From contig JBFWUW010000022.1 in NCBI GenBank assembly GCA_050247075.1, forward strand, positions 26,892 through 90,891: a stretch of 64,000 bases of DNA. Direction: 5' to 3'. This document shows positions 59,691 through 64,000 of this stretch, in pieces. The position numbers and the translations under genes were made by a program. The notes beneath the pieces were generated by a model. The model made no database searches and was not told the origin of the DNA. It worked only from the letters and a program-made list of their open reading frames with translations. Source of the stretch: JBFWUW01 sp050247075 (GTDB lineage Bacteria; Planctomycetota; Planctomycetia; Pirellulales; JBFWUW01). The stretch's first letter is position 1, and each line of letters begins with the position of its first letter.

Positions 59691-61270
59691 TGAGCGGCAG
59701 CGGCGGAGGGTCGGTTCGATGGCTGGCGGTGGCGGTGGTCTGGCTGGCCATCTTCGGCGCGGCCGCGCTGGCCTACAAGTATCTGGTCGCTCCCCGCTTT
59801 CGCCAGCAGGCCCAGCTTGAAGAAGAGCAAAGGAAACAGCAGACGCTGGACCAAACCAGTTCTAACGCCCGCGATCTGCGCACCATTCGGCTGTCGCTCG
59901 ATTCGTTCTCCGGCTACGCCATCTTTCGCGATGCCGCCTTCAAAAAGTCGCTGCAAGCCAAGGGGATCAATCTAGAGACGGTCGATGACCAGGCCAACTA
60001 CACCGCGCGGCTGGAGCAACTCAAAAACGGCCGCGCGCCGCTGGCCGTCTTTACCATCGACGCCCTGCTGAAGACCAGCGCGGCGATGAACGATCTGCCC
60101 GGCACCATTGTGCTGGTGCTGGATGAAACGACCGGGGCCGACGCCGTTGTGGCCTACCAGCAGGCGGTCCCCAATATCGACGCCCTCAACCAGCCTGATG
60201 CCCGCTTCGTGGCCACGCCAGATTCTCCCAGCGACACGCTGGCCCGCGTGATAACGGCCCGCTTCAGCCTGCCGCAACTCCCCGACAACCCCTTTCTGCC
60301 GGCCAACGGGGCCGAGGACGCGCTGAAGCAGTTTCAGTCGGCCAACCCGGCCGACCCGCGGGCCTACGTGCTGTGGGAGCCGTTCGTCTCCAAGGCCCTG
60401 GAGAACCCCCAGGCCCACGTGCTGATCGACAGTTCCAAGGTCCGCGGCTACATCGTGGACGTGCTGGTCGTGCAACGAGAGTTTCTGCTGAACAACCGCA
60501 ACGACGTGCGGACGATTATCGAGGCCTACCTGCGGGCCAACTTCGACCGCCACGGCAAGCCGCCCGGCATGATGGAACTGGTCCTGGCCGACGCCCAGCA
60601 GACCGGCACTCCGGTCACCCGGCCGCAGGCCGAGCAACTGGTGAAAGGCATCTGGTGGAAGAACACCACCGAGAACTTCGCCCACTTTGGGCTGCTGGAA
60701 GATAGCGGCGGCTTGCAACATCTGGACGGCATGATCCGCAACATCAACGACGTGCTAATCAAAACGGGTGCCATGCCGGCCGATCCCACCGACGGCCAGC
60801 CCAACAAGTTGTACTACGACAAGATTCTGGCCGCGCTGCAAGCAGCCCACTGGCACCCCGGCCTGTCGGGCCAGGCCGACGAAAAAACACGCGCCACGCT
60901 GGCCTTGCGCAAGCTGAGCGACGATGAATGGAACAAGCTCAAGCCGGTGGCCGCGGTGGCGGCGGAGTCGCTGGTGTTTCGCCCGGGGACTTCCACGCTG
61001 ATGGGGCAAAGCGAGCGCAAACTGACGGAGCTAGCCGCAACGCTGGAAACCTTTCCGCAATACTACCTGGTGGTGCAAGGCAACGCCCGCTCCGACGGCG
61101 ATGCTGAAGCCAACCGCCAATTGGCCGAGGACCGGGCCCAGGCCGCTGCCGAATTCCTCTTGGGCGAAAACATCCCCGCCGACCGCATCCGCGCCATCGG
61201 CCTCCCCCCCGGCGATGCCAGCGGCGAATCGCAAACCGTCACCTTCATTCTGGGTGAGTTGCCGTACTGA
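59690..61270 (+). CDS. ABC-type substrate-binding domain fused to OmpA-like domain (second)
   Basis: 526 residues from a GTG overlapping the previous stop. An uncleaved anchor (WLAVAVVWLAIFGAAALAYK) and a coiled linker lead to a substrate-binding domain (about 65-370; DSFSGYAIFRDAAFKKSLQA, LEQLKNGRAPLAVFTIDALL, FDRHGKPPGMMELVL). The C-terminal OmpA-like domain (SLVFRPGTSTLMGQSERKLT, NRQLAEDRAQAAAEFLLGE, IRAIGLPPGD) covers about 420-520. Like the first protein it lacks ABC partners. It differs in keeping a membrane anchor instead of a cleavable signal, so the pair could bridge inner membrane and cell wall. Confidence 0.82.
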   Translation: MSGSGGGSVRWLAVAVVWLAIFGAAALAYKYLVAPRFRQQAQLEEEQRKQQTLDQTSSNARDLRTIRLSLDSFSGYAIFRDAAFKKSLQAKGINLETVDDQANYTARLEQLKNGRAPLAVFTIDALLKTSAAMNDLPGTIVLVLDETTGADAVVAYQQAVPNIDALNQPDARFVATPDSPSDTLARVITARFSLPQLPDNPFLPANGAEDALKQFQSANPADPRAYVLWEPFVSKALENPQAHVLIDSSKVRGYIVDVLVVQREFLLNNRNDVRTIIEAYLRANFDRHGKPPGMMELVLADAQQTGTPVTRPQAEQLVKGIWWKNTTENFAHFGLLEDSGGLQHLDGMIRNINDVLIKTGAMPADPTDGQPNKLYYDKILAALQAAHWHPGLSGQADEKTRATLALRKLSDDEWNKLKPVAAVAAESLVFRPGTSTLMGQSERKLTELAATLETFPQYYLVVQGNARSDGDAEANRQLAEDRAQAAAEFLLGENIPADRIRAIGLPPGDASGESQTVTFILGELPY

Positions 61271-61446
61271 AGTGGTTGGACGGGCACATTGCCTGCTTGT
61301 TCGGGGTAGTCAACCGCAAGATCTTGGCGGGTTAGCGCGGTCGTTTGCCGGGCCGGGCACGACCTGGAACCGCCATGCGGATGGCCGTTTCTTCGTTGAG
61401 GCACCCCGCTTTCTGGGGTAGACTAGACGCCTAGGAGGCATTTTGC

Positions 61447-63762
61447 ATGGCGATATCGACTGAGCAATTCACGCGGCAACTTAGCCACTCCGGCCTGGTG
61501 GCCGCCGATGACGTGAGCAAGTTGCTGGCCACGCTCCCCCCCGAACGCAAGGCCGACGGTGAACGACTGGCACGAGAATTGGTCCGCCAGAAGAAACTGA
61601 CGGCCTTTCAGGCTCAGCAAGTCTATCAGGGCAAGGGAAAGCATCTGGTGCTGGGCAACTACGTGGCCCTGGACAAACTCGGACAGGGTGGGATGGGCAT
61701 GGTCCTCAAGGCCAACCATCGCCGCATGAAACGGCTAGTCGCACTCAAGGTGCTGTCGCCCAATATTACCAAGACGCCCGAGGCCCTGCGGCGATTTCAG
61801 CGCGAGGTCGAAGCGGCCGCCAAACTGCAACACCCCAACATCGTCACGGCGTTCGATGCCGACGAAGCGAGCGGCACGCACTTTCTGGTGATGCAGTACG
61901 TCGAGGGGACCGATCTGTCGGACCTCGTCAAGAAGCAGGGGCCCCTCTCGGTCAACAAAGCCCTGCACTGCGTTATCCAGGCGGCCCGCGGTTTGGAGTA
62001 TGCCCACGCCAATGATGTCGTCCATCGAGATATCAAGCCGGCCAATTTGTTGTTGGACCGCTCAGGCACGATCAAAATCCTGGACATGGGCCTGGCACGG
62101 TTAGACAGTGCCGGTAGCGAGCAAGACCAACTGACCGGAACGGGCCAGATCATGGGTACGGTCGATTACATGTCGCCGGAGCAGGCCGCCGACACGAAAA
62201 ACGCCGACGCCAGATCGGATATTTACAGCCTGGGAATTACGTTGTGGTTCTTGCTGACAGGGCGGCCGGTGTATGAGGGAGATACGACAGTCGCTAAGCT
62301 GATGGCCCATCAAACTAGGCCCATTCCCAGTCTGCAAGATGCCTGCCCGCAAGCGTCGGCCCAACTGCAAGCGGTGTTTGCCCGCATGGTCGCCAAGAAT
62401 GCGGCAGACCGGTATCAAACCATGGCCGAATTGATCGTCGATCTGGAAAGTTGCCGAACTGGCGATCATTCATCCCCCTCCGTGGCGACAGCGCCGCCGG
62501 GCAGTGACATTCTCTCGAACGACTTTCCGTCTGGCGCGGCGGCACCGGGCAGCGTTGCAGCGGCAACCTCCATGACCCATCGGGCGACTTCGTCGGCAAC
62601 GGAAAACACCATCGCATTGCAGTCTCATCAGGATGACACCAATCCGCTGGCAATTCCGGTGTTGGGCAGTCCTTTGGCCTCGTGGGCGGCGCCGCGCCGT
62701 GTCCCGCCTTTGCCGTGGTGCCGAAATCGCGCGCTGTGGATCGCCGCTGGCGCCGGTGCCGCACTGATCATCGTCGGCGCGATTGTATTCTTGCTTCAAT
62801 CGGATGATGGAGTCGTACGAGTAGAGATCCACGATCCGCAAATCGAAGTGGCGGTGCAAGGAACCGGGATTCTGCTGAAGCAGGCCAACAACGGCACGGA
62901 CGTCAAACTCTCGCCCGGCCGGAAAACGCTCGTCGTGGAATGCGGCGATTTCACGTTTGAAACCGACAAGTTGGTTCTCAAGAAAGGGGAAACGGTCACG
63001 GTCCGCGTGGAGCGGCTGGGCGACAAGCTACGAGTCACGGAAAACGGCGAAACCATCGACGAATCGCCGCCGATGACGGCCGATGTCGCACCGACAACAG
63101 AGATTCCCGCTCCGGTCGTTCCCATCGAGGAACCTCGCATCACGCCGGAGGATGGTTTCGTCGGCCTTGTCGAACTAATCGACCCGGGCAAGGATGTACT
63201 AAAAGGCACATGGACCGAAAGCGGCGCAGGACAAATTAGGGGCCAGGGAAGCAATGCCGGTGTCGCCCGGTTGGAATTCCCGCTGAATGTACGCGGCAGT
63301 TATCGCCTGCACATCAAAATGACGGTCAACGGCGGCAACGAGCATACCTCGTTTATTATCCCGGTGGGTTCTTCTCAAGCGGAGTTTGTTTGGGGCAGCC
63401 ATAACAACAACCGGTCGGGTCTGGGCGATATCGAGGGGAAGGGCCACGATGTCAACGCCACCACCCGCCGTCACACCGGGTTTAAGAACGGACAGGCTTA
63501 CTTGTTGACGATCGAAGTTCGTGCCGGCGAAACCGACGCCCGCGTCACCGTGGCGATGGACGGCAAGGAAGCGGTGAACTGGTTTGGTCCCATTGCACGG
63601 CTTTCGATGCCGCCGTCGCGAGCGTTGATCCACCGCGCGGCGATTGGGATCGACACATTGCGCGACATTCAGTTTGAGACGATTGCTCTGCAAATGATCG
63701 AAGGTGAAGCCGAATTGGCTCGCGCCGGTACCAAGATCGAGCGAATCGAGATCGCCGATTAA
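61447..63762 (+). CDS. receptor-like Ser/Thr protein kinase with extracytoplasmic domain
   Basis: 771 residues, AGGAGG 8 nt before ATG 61447. A planctomycete-typical N-terminal stretch (RELVRQKKLTAFQAQQVYQG) precedes the kinase domain (about 72-335): glycine loop GQGGMG, K101 in ALKVL, HRDIKPAN with catalytic D195, DMG (213-215) in place of DFG, and GTVDYMSPEQ. A Ser/Pro linker, a membrane helix (429-450) and an outer part follow, the latter with PEGA-like VEIHDPQIEV and a jelly-roll-like C-terminal region (WFGPIARLSMPPSR). It should sense an outside signal and phosphorylate Ser/Thr inside. It lies downstream of the substrate-binding/OmpA operon. Confidence 0.9.
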   Translation: MAISTEQFTRQLSHSGLVAADDVSKLLATLPPERKADGERLARELVRQKKLTAFQAQQVYQGKGKHLVLGNYVALDKLGQGGMGMVLKANHRRMKRLVALKVLSPNITKTPEALRRFQREVEAAAKLQHPNIVTAFDADEASGTHFLVMQYVEGTDLSDLVKKQGPLSVNKALHCVIQAARGLEYAHANDVVHRDIKPANLLLDRSGTIKILDMGLARLDSAGSEQDQLTGTGQIMGTVDYMSPEQAADTKNADARSDIYSLGITLWFLLTGRPVYEGDTTVAKLMAHQTRPIPSLQDACPQASAQLQAVFARMVAKNAADRYQTMAELIVDLESCRTGDHSSPSVATAPPGSDILSNDFPSGAAAPGSVAAATSMTHRATSSATENTIALQSHQDDTNPLAIPVLGSPLASWAAPRRVPPLPWCRNRALWIAAGAGAALIIVGAIVFLLQSDDGVVRVEIHDPQIEVAVQGTGILLKQANNGTDVKLSPGRKTLVVECGDFTFETDKLVLKKGETVTVRVERLGDKLRVTENGETIDESPPMTADVAPTTEIPAPVVPIEEPRITPEDGFVGLVELIDPGKDVLKGTWTESGAGQIRGQGSNAGVARLEFPLNVRGSYRLHIKMTVNGGNEHTSFIIPVGSSQAEFVWGSHNNNRSGLGDIEGKGHDVNATTRRHTGFKNGQAYLLTIEVRAGETDARVTVAMDGKEAVNWFGPIARLSMPPSRALIHRAAIGIDTLRDIQFETIALQMIEGEAELARAGTKIERIEIAD

Positions 63763-63907
63763 GGCCAACCGGGTCTTGGGTGGCAGGCGTCTTCCAGCGA
63801 ATTTCGCCTCGCGGCGTTGCCACACTGAGGCCAGATTCAGCCGGTTCGGATTGCACCGCGCGCCGTTTCGGGTGGCGGCGGGCGGCGGTTTTTGGCCTGC
63901 TGGGGCC

Positions 63908-63955
63908 TTACCTGTTCCATTTTTGCCGGTTTTTGGGGGGTAGTGGTGCAGGTAA
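63908..63955 (+). repeat. hairpin of the ACCTGCACCA/TGGTGCAGGTA family
   Basis: TTACCTG and CCA (63908-63919) face TGG and CAGGTAA (to 63955) around a T/G-rich loop. It lies near the right edge of the window after the kinase gene; nothing else is recognisable in 63763-64000. Confidence 0.6.
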
Positions 63956-64000
63956 GCGATGCCGTTTTAGCGGTGGCGGGGTGGATGGGTGCTGCATGGA

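Overview
The window looks like a chromosomal segment of a high-GC planctomycete, probably of the Pirellula/Blastopirellula type. This rests on gene content: a DUF1549/DUF1553 protein with planctomycete-type cytochrome motifs, a very long fused ResB-CcsA cytochrome c assembly protein, many secreted or membrane proteins of planctomycete-only families, a receptor-like Ser/Thr kinase, Tad-type pilus genes with GC-rich codon use, frequent GTG/TTG starts, and long intergenic regions full of short dispersed repeats. I see no rRNA, tRNA, CRISPR array, phage or transposase gene.

Layout. 1-2518 is the 5' part of a DUF1549/DUF1553 gene that runs off the left edge. 3346-4857 is an HtrA/DegQ protease with a strong terminator. 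5374-7983 holds a small membrane protein, a long non-coding element (copy A) and a PhyH-type dioxygenase. 8160-10174 is a type II restriction-modification pair: a SacI-family nuclease and a Dam-like adenine methylase. 10462-14000 holds a small secreted protein, a TIM-barrel isomerase, a BRCT-MerR-TPR fusion, and a toxin-antitoxin pair whose toxin gene has a nonsense codon. 14193-21697 carries aspS, ruvA, an ApgM-type phosphoglycerate mutase, and a ClpB-like AAA+ protein fused to a degenerate RF2-like domain. 21705-27152 is a minus-strand operon ccsBA - SGNH hydrolase - Nudix. 27369-33750 holds a duplicated-domain lipoprotein, an HTH membrane protein, small secreted proteins, a beta-propeller protein and a vWA protein. 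33751-34907 holds non-coding element copy B and a large palindrome. An Abhydrolase_10-type protein follows, then a candidate sigma-54-driven small RNA, lnt, and a minus-strand group cysH / Rrf2 / RNase HII-like / cupin. 42705-46366 is a TadE-TadE-TadG operon, 46472-48243 an ABC-2 exporter. 48308-56451 holds TPR, AI-2E, zinc-ribbon, FolE, RibF, DUF1295 and MATE genes. 56773-61270 is a three-gene operon of two substrate-binding/OmpA fusions around a vWA protein, and 61447-63762 a Ser/Thr kinase.

The most interesting material is (i) two copies (about 6265-6955 and 34185-34733) of a conserved element without a conserved reading frame, each preceded by an AT-rich stretch and a sigma-70-like promoter at the same distance, which I read as a candidate large structured RNA; (ii) the ClpB-RF2 fusion, in which the GGQ and decoding motifs are lost; (iii) a near-perfect sigma-54 promoter followed by hairpins and a T-run terminator upstream of lnt; (iv) a family of short hairpins with covarying stems. 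Several other dispersed repeats (342 bp, 103 bp, about 125 bp) tie the intergenic regions together. All function statements come from reading motifs by eye; no database search was possible.
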